Positions 45,501-53,111 of a DNA stretch of 64,000 nt are shown piece by piece. The position numbers and the translations under genes are program-made. Under the pieces are notes generated by a model. That model had not been told where the DNA came from, ran no database searches, and worked only from the letters and a program-made list of their open reading frames with translations. Within the stretch, counting starts at the first letter, position 1. The number at the start of each line of letters is the position of its first letter. The stretch is from Hyphomicrobiales bacterium (GTDB lineage: Bacteria > Pseudomonadota > Alphaproteobacteria > Rhizobiales > Beijerinckiaceae), in contig JAQGJX010000102.1 of the NCBI GenBank assembly GCA_028290405.1, positions 1 to 64,000 of the forward strand, written 5' to 3'.

Positions 45501-46519
45501 GTCAATTCAAGACCGATGACCTCGCCGAAGAAGCAACTGCGGCGATCATAACAGGGAACGATGACAGGCCTGCGTGGAAGATCGCCGATTCGCGCGCGGA
45601 GCACGTCGGTCGGCGTGGTCCGCATGGTGATGTTGATGGCGTCCGGAAGGTGCCCGGCGGCGAACTCGCCCGGATAGCGCACGTCGAGGAAGTACGCCTT
45701 TTCATCCTCCACAAGGGCCTTCACGTCCGGCGTATCCAGCAACACCTTGTCGCGCGGGTACGAGGGGATAGCCCGCAACGTTTCGAGCGAGCGGCCTTCA
45801 AGGCCGGCCATCTCGCGGCCTTCCACCAGCCACTTCTCCAGGCCGCCGACCACGAAGCGGCAGTCGATGCCCAGCGCGGCGAGCGCGGCGCAAGTCTCTG
45901 AACTTCGGTTGCCATTGTGGCAGAAGAGGATCGCGCGCTTGCCTTCGACCTGCGCCTTGAATTTCTGCAGCTCGATGTCGGCCCACCGAACCACACGGGC
46001 GTTCTTGAGAGTGCCCATCGTGGTTTCTGCGTTTTCCCGAACGTCGATGAAGACCACGTCGGACGCTTCTCCCCGGGCGACCTGATGCTGGAGACGCTCG
46101 CTTTCCTGCGTGCTGATGCCACGTGGGTGGGAGATCTGCTCCTTGTAGCTGATCTCCTTCAACGTAGGATCGGTGACAGGCATTCCGGGCGTACGCGACG
46201 GCCGGGCCAGCGTCGCTTCAAGTCGCGCGCGTTTGACCGCTGCGGCGTCCATGTACTGGTAGACGTTGAGACCGCCGGAAACGCACAACAGCGCAATCGC
46301 CACGACAGCGAGATGGCGCGGCATGCCGGAGCGCCCGCGCCGCACGCCAAGGCCGATCACCGCAGCGCCGCCGAACAGGCCGGAAGCGAGCGCGAACAAT
46401 TGCGAAAGGCTCGACAGCGAACCAACTATGATTTCTGGCGAAGGAATAGCAAAGCTGGCGGTAGGAACGCATGCGATGAATACTAGCGCTATAGCCAGGA
46501 CGCGCGTTATCGAACTCAT
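42575..46519 (-). CDS. Rhodanese-rhodanese-YidC-like-PEP synthase/rifampin phosphotransferase-like fusion
   Basis: ATG 46519 (gaggggcaacgc upstream) starts a signal sequence; the track start has no such site. The 1314 residues contain: signal or TM 1-25; TMs near 41-58 and 69-90 around a basic loop; rhodanese A (~140-235, loop CHNGNRSS, Cys200); rhodanese B (~265-355, CYDRRSC); and a YidC/Oxa1-like membrane domain (~385-575) with the conserved TM Arg in SRLIVLPVSLKAERDQAAM and the DPYFVLPIAFG block. An ATP-grasp dikinase domain follows (~598-820: NKAYRLGKLIEMGVPVP, VAVRSSAAGED, DIEWTY), then a middle domain with SEVLPRPTPLSLSLM, then a swivelling phospho-His domain (~1200-1305: GGWLSHTAILARE, His1264). 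There is no PEP TIM barrel. Topology puts the rhodaneses outside and the kinase inside. Function unknown. Confidence 0.85.
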   Translation of the reverse strand: MSSITRVLAIALVFIACVPTASFAIPSPEIIVGSLSSLSQLFALASGLFGGAAVIGLGVRRGRSGMPRHLAVVAIALLCVSGGLNVYQYMDAAAVKRARLEATLARPSRTPGMPVTDPTLKEISYKEQISHPRGISTQESERLQHQVARGEASDVVFIDVRENAETTMGTLKNARVVRWADIELQKFKAQVEGKRAILFCHNGNRSSETCAALAALGIDCRFVVGGLEKWLVEGREMAGLEGRSLETLRAIPSYPRDKVLLDTPDVKALVEDEKAYFLDVRYPGEFAAGHLPDAINITMRTTPTDVLRARIGDLPRRPVIVPCYDRRSCFFGEVIGLELTQAGHDFRGRYTVPWEYFTEGARPPHVVAWQEEAQRTLWTKAVAGLALALQWMVDRTGFLVGVLILAALSRLIVLPVSLKAERDQAAMRALSGEFSTLRERLREDPARRARAIRAFYKRHGLTPARNLIALLFLPLLTLCVSAVQEVAGRDAGGVLWLGQVAERDPYFVLPIAFGALVAAYLHVAFARTGRSIAAAWLIGFPAFAAVAALLSAAANIYMIASMVFLFGQRWLVQQPWRAYARARRASAAVVDLSHAGERQDCGNKAYRLGKLIEMGVPVPRGVVLTSAFLDRYAAMSPQEQCDQLEGVWRRVGADRVAVRSSAAGEDGEQHSFAGVFDSVLHVGREAFGDALDKVIASFSTERASSYVRGAGAPNVIVQAMVKADHAGVLFTRHPSCAGSSLIEMVEGTAEDLVSGLAAPKGYTFGRLSGAIQSGGEPPMDLQPLLAIGRKAEAAFGAPQDIEWTYCEGAFRIVQSRDVTSLLDSPVEQERDRVLALAAGVEVDEIVFAQTGMSEVLPRPTPLSLSLMQEIWAPGGSVDLACRSLGVTYNADEESRDYLVPVYGRLYVDMREERARAVRFSAAAARRLARSADRIAQGYALDFLPVFDARMSVLEVADFHAMTTDRLQWTLEDLRRSFILQTYPVADAINIAGAFYLAQASKLLAQAGEDAAAVFAGAAQPRVSALVGQALTGDPETRDALLARAIGHRAAFDYELACPRYSETPESFSLVAQAFAPAHPHTRSLATLPRKTLEAVQRALQFQTLKEDAKHEAARELAVIRHIVLALSQRLGLGDLVFQLTLDELATLMPGEAKGRAAARKAAAAALAKAPSLPASLTVAHLETLGGAAQQAGEAKPGALKGARVAGSRAVTGRALVVADDDFADAVERLQDGDILVTSMVSPAWLPYFSRLGGVAAEVGGWLSHTAILAREHDLTMIVGLSGLANVKDGSVISLELDGSLHLPRGADKGMIAAE

Positions 46520-46700
46520 GCGTTGCCCCTCAGATTCACAATCCGGCCAACGCATTACGAATATTGCGATAAATTTTTAGTTAATTGTAACTATGGATGA
46601 CACGAACTCCGCTCCCCCCGGCCTTCGTTTGGCGGCTCGACGCTAACATTTTCATGCGTGCCGCGCGGCCATGTGATTACATTTACCTACAGAAAGCGTC

Positions 46701-46790
46701 TCACAAGATGAGCAAAACAAGCGGCAAAAAGGCGATGCCGAGCACGGCCGACAGGTTGGGCAGATCGAACGAAAACTGAGTGCTGGTCAT
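46701..46790 (-). CDS. Candidate 29-aa membrane peptide
   Basis: Too short for the track. ATG 46790 is preceded by gaaggaaacctac, a good ribosome-binding site. It encodes MTSTQFSFDLPNLSAVLGIA and continues with a hydrophobic stretch FLPLVLLIL to a stop. The layout (short polar start, single hydrophobic helix) resembles small regulatory membrane peptides such as KdpF, but no kdp genes are near. It lies upstream of the large fusion gene on the same strand, 181 bp away. Confidence 0.4.
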   Translation of the reverse strand: MTSTQFSFDLPNLSAVLGIAFLPLVLLIL

Positions 46791-46798
46791 GTAGGTTT

Positions 46799-46813
46799 CC
46801 TTCAAGTTGAAGG
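46799..46813 (-). promoter_or_regulatory. Palindrome overlapping the ribosome-binding site of the 29-aa ORF
   Basis: ccttcaa-g-ttgaagg is a perfect inverted repeat. Its gaagg arm is the Shine-Dalgarno sequence of the small ORF, so it could act as a protein operator or as an RNA hairpin hiding the ribosome-binding site. Confidence 0.35.
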
Positions 46814-47032
46814 GCTTTTGTATGGCCTCCGCGTTTCTTCGGCTTGAAGGAAATAGATAAAAACCGAACGACCTTGTCGATTTTTCTCATGGCGAGGCGT
46901 AACGTAAAATTCACTACGCGAACGACAATAGACACGAAAATTCATTAGTATAATTGCCAAGCTTATTGCTTTACCTTTCCTTCGTCGTCTCAGCGCACGG
47001 TTTCGAAAGGTAATCAAACTCCGGAGACACTC

Positions 47033-47815
47033 GTGAGCACTCGATGCGCCATGCGCCTTTCCGGCCTCAAGTTGAGCGCGCTCGCCACTGCGGCCGTCAT
47101 CCTCGTCTCCGGGACGGGGCGCGCCGAAACGCTGAGATTGCAGGGATCGTCCACGTTCAACCGCCACATCCTCGAAAAGCACCGCGTGGCCATCGAGCGC
47201 AGTTCAGGACAGATCCTCAACATCGTGCCCAACCGCACGGTGCTTGGCCTGCAGGCGCTCGCTGAGGGACGCGCCGACATCGCGATGATCTCGGCGCCCC
47301 TGGCGAACGAACTGCTGTCGATGGCGCCCGCCACCCGGCTCGCGGCGGAGAAGTTCCAGGTTCATCCAATTGCGGTCACCCGCGTCGCCATCGGGGTGCA
47401 TCGCTCCAACCCGGTTCATTCAGCCACGCTGAAGCAAATCACCTCCGTGGTGCGGGGCGAGACGACAAATTGGGCTCAGCTGGGCGGCAACGATGCGCCG
47501 ATCCGCGTGGTGGTCGTCGGCAAGGGCGGCGGAGTCACGACGACGCTCGAGGCCGTGCTGCTCGGCGGCGAGCGCATCGCCGCCAAGGACGTTCTGAAGG
47601 TCACGACCGCCGTGCAACTGGCGTGGGTAGTCGAGCAGGATCCCAACACGCTCGCGTTCGGGCAGCTCTCGCTTCTGAAGCAGCGCGGCGTCCCTGAGAT
47701 CACGACGGACGAGCCGATTGAGCAGCCGCTCGCGCTGGTCACCATGGGCCCGCCGACCAGCGCCATGGCGGCGGTGATCGCCGCAAGCCGTGACGCCGCC
47801 GCACTGGACCTGTGA
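47033..47815 (+). CDS. Periplasmic PstS-like substrate-binding protein
   Basis: GTG 47033 opens a 260-residue protein with a Sec signal (LSALATAAVILVSGTGRAE). The mature start LRLQGSSTFNRHILEKH resembles PstS (xGSSTxxP), and GRADIAMISAPLANELL is typical of the first lobe. It is shorter than true PstS (about 320) and is followed, 7 bp later, by a GGDEF/EAL membrane enzyme and not by PstCAB. I infer a sensing role: it presents a bound anion, possibly phosphate, to the periplasmic part of its neighbour. Confidence 0.78.
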   Translation: MSTRCAMRLSGLKLSALATAAVILVSGTGRAETLRLQGSSTFNRHILEKHRVAIERSSGQILNIVPNRTVLGLQALAEGRADIAMISAPLANELLSMAPATRLAAEKFQVHPIAVTRVAIGVHRSNPVHSATLKQITSVVRGETTNWAQLGGNDAPIRVVVVGKGGGVTTTLEAVLLGGERIAAKDVLKVTTAVQLAWVVEQDPNTLAFGQLSLLKQRGVPEITTDEPIEQPLALVTMGPPTSAMAAVIAASRDAAALDL

Positions 47816-47822
47816 GGACGTT

Positions 47823-50348
47823 ATGACGACGCTGGCCCTGACGCGGTTCGCCAACTGGAGCTGGAGGCGCGCATCCATCTCGTCCCGGCTCTATCTCTAT
47901 TTGCTCCTCTCGCTGTGCGCCATCACGGCGCTGTCGGGCGCCTCGATCTATTTTTCAAAGCACACGGAATATGCCGCGCAGCGTCTCTATGAAGACGGCT
48001 TCGTGGGCGTCCTCAGCTCTGCGCGCCTTGAAATGCTGCTGGAGCAGCACGGGCGCATCATCGAGAGCCTGCCCTCCCAAATGGATCGCGCGGAACTGCA
48101 GCGCAAGGAGGCGTCCATCGACGCCATCGAAGGCAAGTTGCGCGACCTGCTGAGCGCCTCGGAAATCGGCGAAGCGGCGACCGACGACCCGCAGGTGCGC
48201 ATATCCCTTATCTTGCCGGCGCTCTTCAACGCTGCGGACGACGTGTTCTTCTTTGCGCGTGAATTCGCGCAGGACAAGGCGGCGGAAGAAGTCGAGACCT
48301 ACAACAAGGTCGCAGCCCGGCTGAAGCAGCTCACGTTGCGCTATCGCGACGTACGGTTGCAGGAGGCGAAGGCTTCCATCGACAACGTCACCAACACCGT
48401 CGGATCGCTCATCGCCTGGGTGGTGGTGTGCGCCGCGTGCGCCACCCTCCTTGTGGGGCCGCTGGGGTTGGCCACGATGCAACGCGTTCTCTACCGCCTG
48501 CGCCAGATCACAGCAGCCATGACGCGGCTGGCGAGCAACGACACCAGCGTGCGTGTGCCCTATCAGCAGGACACGGACGAAGTCGGCGCGATGGCGCGGG
48601 CCATCGCGGTGTTCAAGGCGAACGCGATCCAGCTCACCTGCCGCGAAGCCGAGCTTCAGGCGCTCAACGGGCGCCTTGACGTGGCCATGAACAACATGAC
48701 CCACGGGCTATGCATGTTCGACTCCGACGCGCGGCTGATCATCTGCAACAAAGCGTATGCGCACATGTATGCGTTGCCCGAAGCGCTCACGCGGCCCGGA
48801 GCCACGTGGGACGCGATCATGGAACACCGCATCGCGGCGGGGTCCGGCGGCGCGGCGGGAGCGCACGTGGTGCGTCCAGATCCCAGCTTCGGCGTCGTCA
48901 CCATCGGGCGCAAGCTCGCCGACGGGCGCGAAATTTCCGTCACCCAGAGCCCCATGCCGGGCAATGGCTGGGTGGCGGTGCACGAAGACGTCACCGTGCG
49001 CCGGCGCGCGGAAGCCGAGGTGCTGCACCTCGCGCGGCACGACGCCCTGACGTGCCTGCCGAACCGACTGTACTTCAGGGAATTTCTCACGGACTCGGTG
49101 GCGCGCGCGGGGGCGAAGAACGGCTGCGCGCTGCATTGCATCGACCTTGACCAGTTCAAGAACGTCAACGACACGCTGGGCCACCCTGTCGGCGACGAAC
49201 TGCTGAAGCAGGTGGCGGCGCGCCTTTCGGAGGTGACGCGGCCGCAGGATCTCATTGCGCGCCTGGGCGGGGATGAATTCGCCGTGGTGCAGTCCGACGT
49301 CGCCGACGTGACGCAATGCGAAGCTCTGGCGCAGCGCCTCATTGAAGCGGTCTCCGAACCGTATCTCATCGACGGGCGGCTCATCACCATCGGGGCGAGC
49401 GTCGGGTTGGCGATGGCGCCGTTCGACGGGGGTGACCCCGACCAGTTGCTCAAGAACGCCGACATGGCGCTGTACGAGGCCAAGAGCCAAGGCCGGGGCG
49501 TCCATTGCTTCTACAGCCCCGCCATGGGAGCGCAGCTCAGCGACCGCGTGGACCTTGAAAACGAGCTGCGCGAGGCGATGGCGCAGGAGCAACTCAGCCT
49601 GCACTACCAGCCCATCGTGTGCCTTGCGACAGGGCGGGTGAAAAGCCTCGAGGCCCTGCTGCGGTGGCGTTCGCCCCAACGCGGCTGGGTGGCGCCGTCC
49701 GACATCATCCCGGTGGCGGAACAATGCGGGCTCATCAATCCCCTGGGCGAATGGATCCTGCGGCGCGCGACGGCGGACGCGGCGCAATGGCCGGGAGACG
49801 TTTCGCTCGCCGTCAACCTCTCTGCGGCGCAGTTCAAGGGCTCCAACCTGCTGGAGCTCACGCGCAGCGCGCTGGAGGATTCAAGCTTCCCCGCCAGCCG
49901 GCTGCATGTGGAGGTGACGGAATCCGCCCTGCTGCAGGACGAAGGCCAGGCGTTTGAAGTGCTCGAGAGCCTGCGCGAGATCGGCGTCCGCATTTCGCTC
50001 GACGATTTCGGAACGGGCTATTCCTCGCTCTCGCACCTGCGGACCTTCCGCTTCGACAAGATCAAGATCGACCGTTCGTTCGTCAGCGAAATCGTCACGC
50101 GCGAAGATTGCCGCGCCATCGTGCGCGCCGTGACAAGCATGGCGCAGAGCCTCGGGGTGGAGACGACCGCCGAGGGCATCGAGACGCAGCCGCAACTGGA
50201 CGCCGCGCGGGCCGAGCAATGCAGCGAGGGACAGGGCTATCTGTTCTCCAGGCCGATGGCGGCCGCGGACGTGGCGCCTTTCCTGAGCGCGCACGCGCTC
50301 GAGACCACGGGGGCCGGCGAGCCGCGCGGCAAGACGGCGGCGGCGTGA
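47823..50348 (+). CDS. HAMP-PAS-GGDEF-EAL membrane c-di-GMP enzyme
   Basis: ATG 47823 has gaggacgtt upstream. The 841-residue protein has TM1 (~20-42), a helical periplasmic sensor of about 150 residues, TM2 (~193-215), HAMP, a PAS domain (NNMTHGLCMFDSDARLI), an intact GGDEF (RLGGDEFAVVQ) and an intact EAL (LEALLRWRS, NLSAAQF, DDFGTGYSSL, IKIDRSFV, TTAEGIET). Both synthesis and breakdown of c-di-GMP are possible; in many such proteins one activity dominates. It is coupled to the PstS-like gene, an arrangement like the periplasmic binding protein NspS and MbaA of Vibrio cholerae. Confidence 0.92.
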   Translation: MTTLALTRFANWSWRRASISSRLYLYLLLSLCAITALSGASIYFSKHTEYAAQRLYEDGFVGVLSSARLEMLLEQHGRIIESLPSQMDRAELQRKEASIDAIEGKLRDLLSASEIGEAATDDPQVRISLILPALFNAADDVFFFAREFAQDKAAEEVETYNKVAARLKQLTLRYRDVRLQEAKASIDNVTNTVGSLIAWVVVCAACATLLVGPLGLATMQRVLYRLRQITAAMTRLASNDTSVRVPYQQDTDEVGAMARAIAVFKANAIQLTCREAELQALNGRLDVAMNNMTHGLCMFDSDARLIICNKAYAHMYALPEALTRPGATWDAIMEHRIAAGSGGAAGAHVVRPDPSFGVVTIGRKLADGREISVTQSPMPGNGWVAVHEDVTVRRRAEAEVLHLARHDALTCLPNRLYFREFLTDSVARAGAKNGCALHCIDLDQFKNVNDTLGHPVGDELLKQVAARLSEVTRPQDLIARLGGDEFAVVQSDVADVTQCEALAQRLIEAVSEPYLIDGRLITIGASVGLAMAPFDGGDPDQLLKNADMALYEAKSQGRGVHCFYSPAMGAQLSDRVDLENELREAMAQEQLSLHYQPIVCLATGRVKSLEALLRWRSPQRGWVAPSDIIPVAEQCGLINPLGEWILRRATADAAQWPGDVSLAVNLSAAQFKGSNLLELTRSALEDSSFPASRLHVEVTESALLQDEGQAFEVLESLREIGVRISLDDFGTGYSSLSHLRTFRFDKIKIDRSFVSEIVTREDCRAIVRAVTSMAQSLGVETTAEGIETQPQLDAARAEQCSEGQGYLFSRPMAAADVAPFLSAHALETTGAGEPRGKTAAA

Positions 50349-50366
50349 ACCGCCGCGCAAGCGCGT

Positions 50367-50801
50367 CTAGCGACGAGCGAGCAAAGAGAGGGTCGCAGCG
50401 TCAGGCGCGCCGCCGCAGAAGCCCTGGAGCGCTTTCTCGAACAGGCCTGGATCCGGCGCCGCCTGAGCGAAGAGGGTCATCGAGGACCTGAACTTCAGAT
50501 CGTCGGGCGGACCGAAGATGTCGCACAAAGCCGCGCCTTCGTGCTGCAACACCGCCTCCACGCAGCGCGCCAGCCGAGGCCCGAGCGTCGGATGCCGCAG
50601 ATAGGCGCGCGCCTCCTCAAGGGATCGCAGCCCGTAGTATTCAGCCGAATGCGAGCGCCCCAGCCCGCACAATTGCGGAAACACGAACCACATCCAGTGG
50701 CTCCTCTTGCGCCCGGCCTTCAGCTCTTCGAGCGCGGTCTCGTAAACGCCTTTTTGCGCCGCGACGAAACGCCCGAGCTGGAAACGATCCTCATCGCCCA
50801 T
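50367..50801 (-). CDS. DUF1810 family protein
   Basis: The 144-residue protein has the DUF1810 signatures RFVAAQKGVYETALEEL, SHWMWFVFPQL, and DDLKFRSSMTLFAQ. Members are sometimes misnamed calpastatin. Structural work on relatives is limited; no function is established. It converges on the GGDEF-EAL gene and lies 25 bp downstream of the AlkB-like gene on the same strand. Confidence 0.9.
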   Translation of the reverse strand: MGDEDRFQLGRFVAAQKGVYETALEELKAGRKRSHWMWFVFPQLCGLGRSHSAEYYGLRSLEEARAYLRHPTLGPRLARCVEAVLQHEGAALCDIFGPPDDLKFRSSMTLFAQAAPDPGLFEKALQGFCGGAPDAATLSLLARR

Positions 50802-50826
50802 CGCCGCACCGCCATCGTTGGCCCGC

Positions 50827-51423
50827 TCAGCCCTTGCCTGCGCGCCGCGTCCGGAAGGTGACAGAATAGCGCTCCTGCGCGTGCGGCGGAATACTGTGCT
50901 CCCACGTGTCGCGCGAGGCGCCGCGCAGCAGATACGCGGAGCGTGGCGGCAGCGCGACGGACGCGCGGCGCCAGCCGGAGCCCGCGCGCAGGCGAAAGCG
51001 CAGCGTGCACGGCGCGCTCAGCGACACGCCGATCACGTCGCCGAACGCCGCCTTGTCCTTGTGCCAGCCGATGCCGGCCCCTGCTGGGTAATGCGTGAGC
51101 AGCACGTGTTCCAGCTCATCGGCCTGCAAGCCCGCGAACGCAGCCGCGCGCTCCCGCAGGGGCGTCAGGAATTCAGGCGCTGGCGGCGCCGCATGGACCC
51201 GCTCGCGGGCGAAGTCGTACGTCCAGCCATAGGACAGCGTGCGGCGCTTTCCCTCGTAGCCGTGAAACTGAAACGGCTGGAGCGGAAGCGCGCGAAGCGT
51301 TTCGACAAGAGCCGCTTCGTCGGCTTCGGGCAGCACGTCTTCCTGGAGGACGAACCCTTCCGGTGCGTCCCTGGCGGACAAGCCGTGCTCCGCGCCGAAC
51401 AGATCGAGCTGACTGGCTTTCAC
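50827..51423 (-). CDS. AlkB-family 2-oxoglutarate/Fe(II) dioxygenase
   Basis: GTG 51423 gives a 198-residue protein of normal AlkB length; the track start reaches into the neighbouring gene. The double-stranded beta-helix has YPAGAGIGWHKDKAAFG (HxD iron ligands), WEHSIPP (distal His) and RYSVTFRT (2-oxoglutarate Arg). The family repairs alkylated bases by oxidative demethylation, though this short form may act on RNA or other substrates. Confidence 0.88.
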   Translation of the reverse strand: MKASQLDLFGAEHGLSARDAPEGFVLQEDVLPEADEAALVETLRALPLQPFQFHGYEGKRRTLSYGWTYDFARERVHAAPPAPEFLTPLRERAAAFAGLQADELEHVLLTHYPAGAGIGWHKDKAAFGDVIGVSLSAPCTLRFRLRAGSGWRRASVALPPRSAYLLRGASRDTWEHSIPPHAQERYSVTFRTRRAGKG

Positions 51424-51451
51424 GTCCTGCCCGTTCGCGCCTGAAGGTGCT

Positions 51452-52912
51452 TCAGCCGCCGCAACAGGGCGGCGGCGCCAGGCGGCCCCCTGCGGTTTTC
51501 CTGATGCGAAGCGAAGAGTCCTTGGCGGCCGCCACGATGCGGGGCACGTCGTACCCGACAAGGCGCCCGCCGCGTTTGACGAAGCGTCCATCGACGAGCA
51601 CCGTATCCACGTTGGCCGGCGTCGCCGACAGCACCACCGTGGCCTCGATGTTCGCCATCGGCGCCGTGTTCACGTCGTTGGCGCGGATCAGGATGATGTC
51701 GGCGCGCTTGCCGGGCGTCAGCGAACCCGTCACGTCTCCAAGGCCAAGCGCCTTCGCGCCGTTGATGGTTGCCATGGCGATGACTTCCGAGAAGCCAAGC
51801 GGGCTTTCCTTTTCGAGGGGCTTGCCGCGCCAGGGGATCGCCATGTTCCATGTGAACCGCATGTTCTCGAGCATGTTCGGCGGCGCGATGGAGGTTGCGT
51901 CGGACGACAGCGAGATCAGCAGGCCGGACTTGCGCATGCGCATGAAGGCGTCGCGCGGATCGCCCGCCAGGCCAAGCCTGTGCTCGGAATGGGTCGCGAA
52001 GCTGAGCGGCGAACCCGCGCGAACCATCGCGGCGTAGTCCTCGTCGGAACCGGGCAGGTAGTGGCAGATGAGGAAATTGGGGCCGAGATAGCCGCGCTTT
52101 TCAAAATCGGTCGCCGGCATGTTATTGGGCGGCGTCTGTCCGGCGTGAACGGAAATCGCCAGCTTGCGCTGCATGGCGGCTTCCACGTCCTTGTGAAAGA
52201 TCGCCTCCGTGGCCTGCCCGATGCCGCGCAGGTTCACGCCCAGATGCACAAGGCCGCCCATGGCGTCCGACGACCCGAACCATTGGGCCCGCACGCGCTC
52301 GATGTCGGAAAAGTCCAGCGGCGTGTCGCGCGCCAGACCGTCGATATGGCCGTAGGAATAGCGGGCGCGCAGCCGTGAATCCCGGTGCGCGCGCAACTCC
52401 GCGTCCGCGTGCGCGGGCGAGCGGACGTTGTGCGCCCAGTTATGCACGGTCGTCACGCCGTTGGTGGCGAGTTCCGCCATGGCGAGCATGATGCTGTTGT
52501 AGAAATCGTCCGGCGTGTAGTGCGGCGAGGTCGCGGCCTTTGCGGGGAAGTATTCGAAACCGTCCGCAAGGTAGTTGCGCCCGATGGCGCTCCACATGTG
52601 ATAGTGGGTGTCTATGAGGCCGGGCATGACGATCATGTCCGCGGCGTCGATGATTTCCGCGCCCGGTTCGGACAGGTTCTCGCCCACGGCTGCAATCACG
52701 CCGTTTCTGACGAGCACGTCAGCCCGGGGAAGCACGCCGAGTTTGGGATCGGCGGTGACGACCGCGCCGTTCTTGATGAGGTAGAGCCCCTGCCCGCCGC
52801 CTGGCGCGTCCTGCGCGACCGCTTCTGCGATGAACCCTGCGGGCGCGGCGCACGCGCACCCGGCCACAGACCCCATCCCCAGCAGTTTCGAAAACGAACG
52901 ACGCGTGAGCAT
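51452..52912 (-). CDS. Tat-exported amidohydrolase
   Basis: ATG 52912 starts MLTRRSFSKLLGMGSVAGCA, a twin-arginine signal; the track start is 75 residues too long. The enzyme is a metal-dependent amidohydrolase of the TrzA/AtzA-like group: MPGLIDTHYHMWS (HxH metal site), ISVHAG, THSEHRLG, SSDATSIAP (Asp), and the closing GSLTPGKRADIILI. Of 486 residues, most match the cytosine deaminase-like fold. Tat export means it folds with its metal before reaching the periplasm. The substrate, a deaminated or dechlorinated ring compound in relatives, is unknown. Confidence 0.85.
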   Translation of the reverse strand: MLTRRSFSKLLGMGSVAGCACAAPAGFIAEAVAQDAPGGGQGLYLIKNGAVVTADPKLGVLPRADVLVRNGVIAAVGENLSEPGAEIIDAADMIVMPGLIDTHYHMWSAIGRNYLADGFEYFPAKAATSPHYTPDDFYNSIMLAMAELATNGVTTVHNWAHNVRSPAHADAELRAHRDSRLRARYSYGHIDGLARDTPLDFSDIERVRAQWFGSSDAMGGLVHLGVNLRGIGQATEAIFHKDVEAAMQRKLAISVHAGQTPPNNMPATDFEKRGYLGPNFLICHYLPGSDEDYAAMVRAGSPLSFATHSEHRLGLAGDPRDAFMRMRKSGLLISLSSDATSIAPPNMLENMRFTWNMAIPWRGKPLEKESPLGFSEVIAMATINGAKALGLGDVTGSLTPGKRADIILIRANDVNTAPMANIEATVVLSATPANVDTVLVDGRFVKRGGRLVGYDVPRIVAAAKDSSLRIRKTAGGRLAPPPCCGG

Positions 52913-53111
52913 GGCGGTCCCCAAGTCCCGGAGCGGCAAAGGCCGTATGCTCGCGAGACTAGGTTTGACGCGCGGTTCTGGCAAGGCGCGGCGGCGACAG
53001 GCGGGCGGCGCATTCAAGGGTGGCCCGGCGCGGCGGCGCCGATTACAACAGGGCGCAGATGTGCGTCGAAGCGCTTTCGAGTCGCGGCCGCAGGCGGAAA
53101 AGGGGCTTTGA

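Larger units (their letters stand above)
46520..47032. other. 513-bp AT-richer divergent intergenic region
   Basis: It separates the fusion gene from the PstS-like/GGDEF-EAL operon and is distinctly more AT-rich than the rest of the window. It holds one plausible small ORF (46701-46790) with a palindrome at its ribosome-binding site. The remaining ORFs show no protein-like pattern. Promoters for both directions must be here. Confidence 0.55.

Noticed and set aside
42575-46519. Simple PEP synthase (ppsA) annotation
   Set aside because: The C-terminal PEP/pyruvate TIM barrel is absent, and more than 590 residues of rhodanese and membrane domains precede the kinase part.
46687-46935. 82-aa minus-strand ORF in the divergent gap
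   Set aside because: Basic, patternless translation in a different frame from the 29-aa candidate and without a good ribosome-binding site.
33705-52000. Genomic island inserted at tRNA-Gln
   Set aside because: Content is accessory, but no integrase, transposase or att duplication is visible, so an island boundary cannot be supported.
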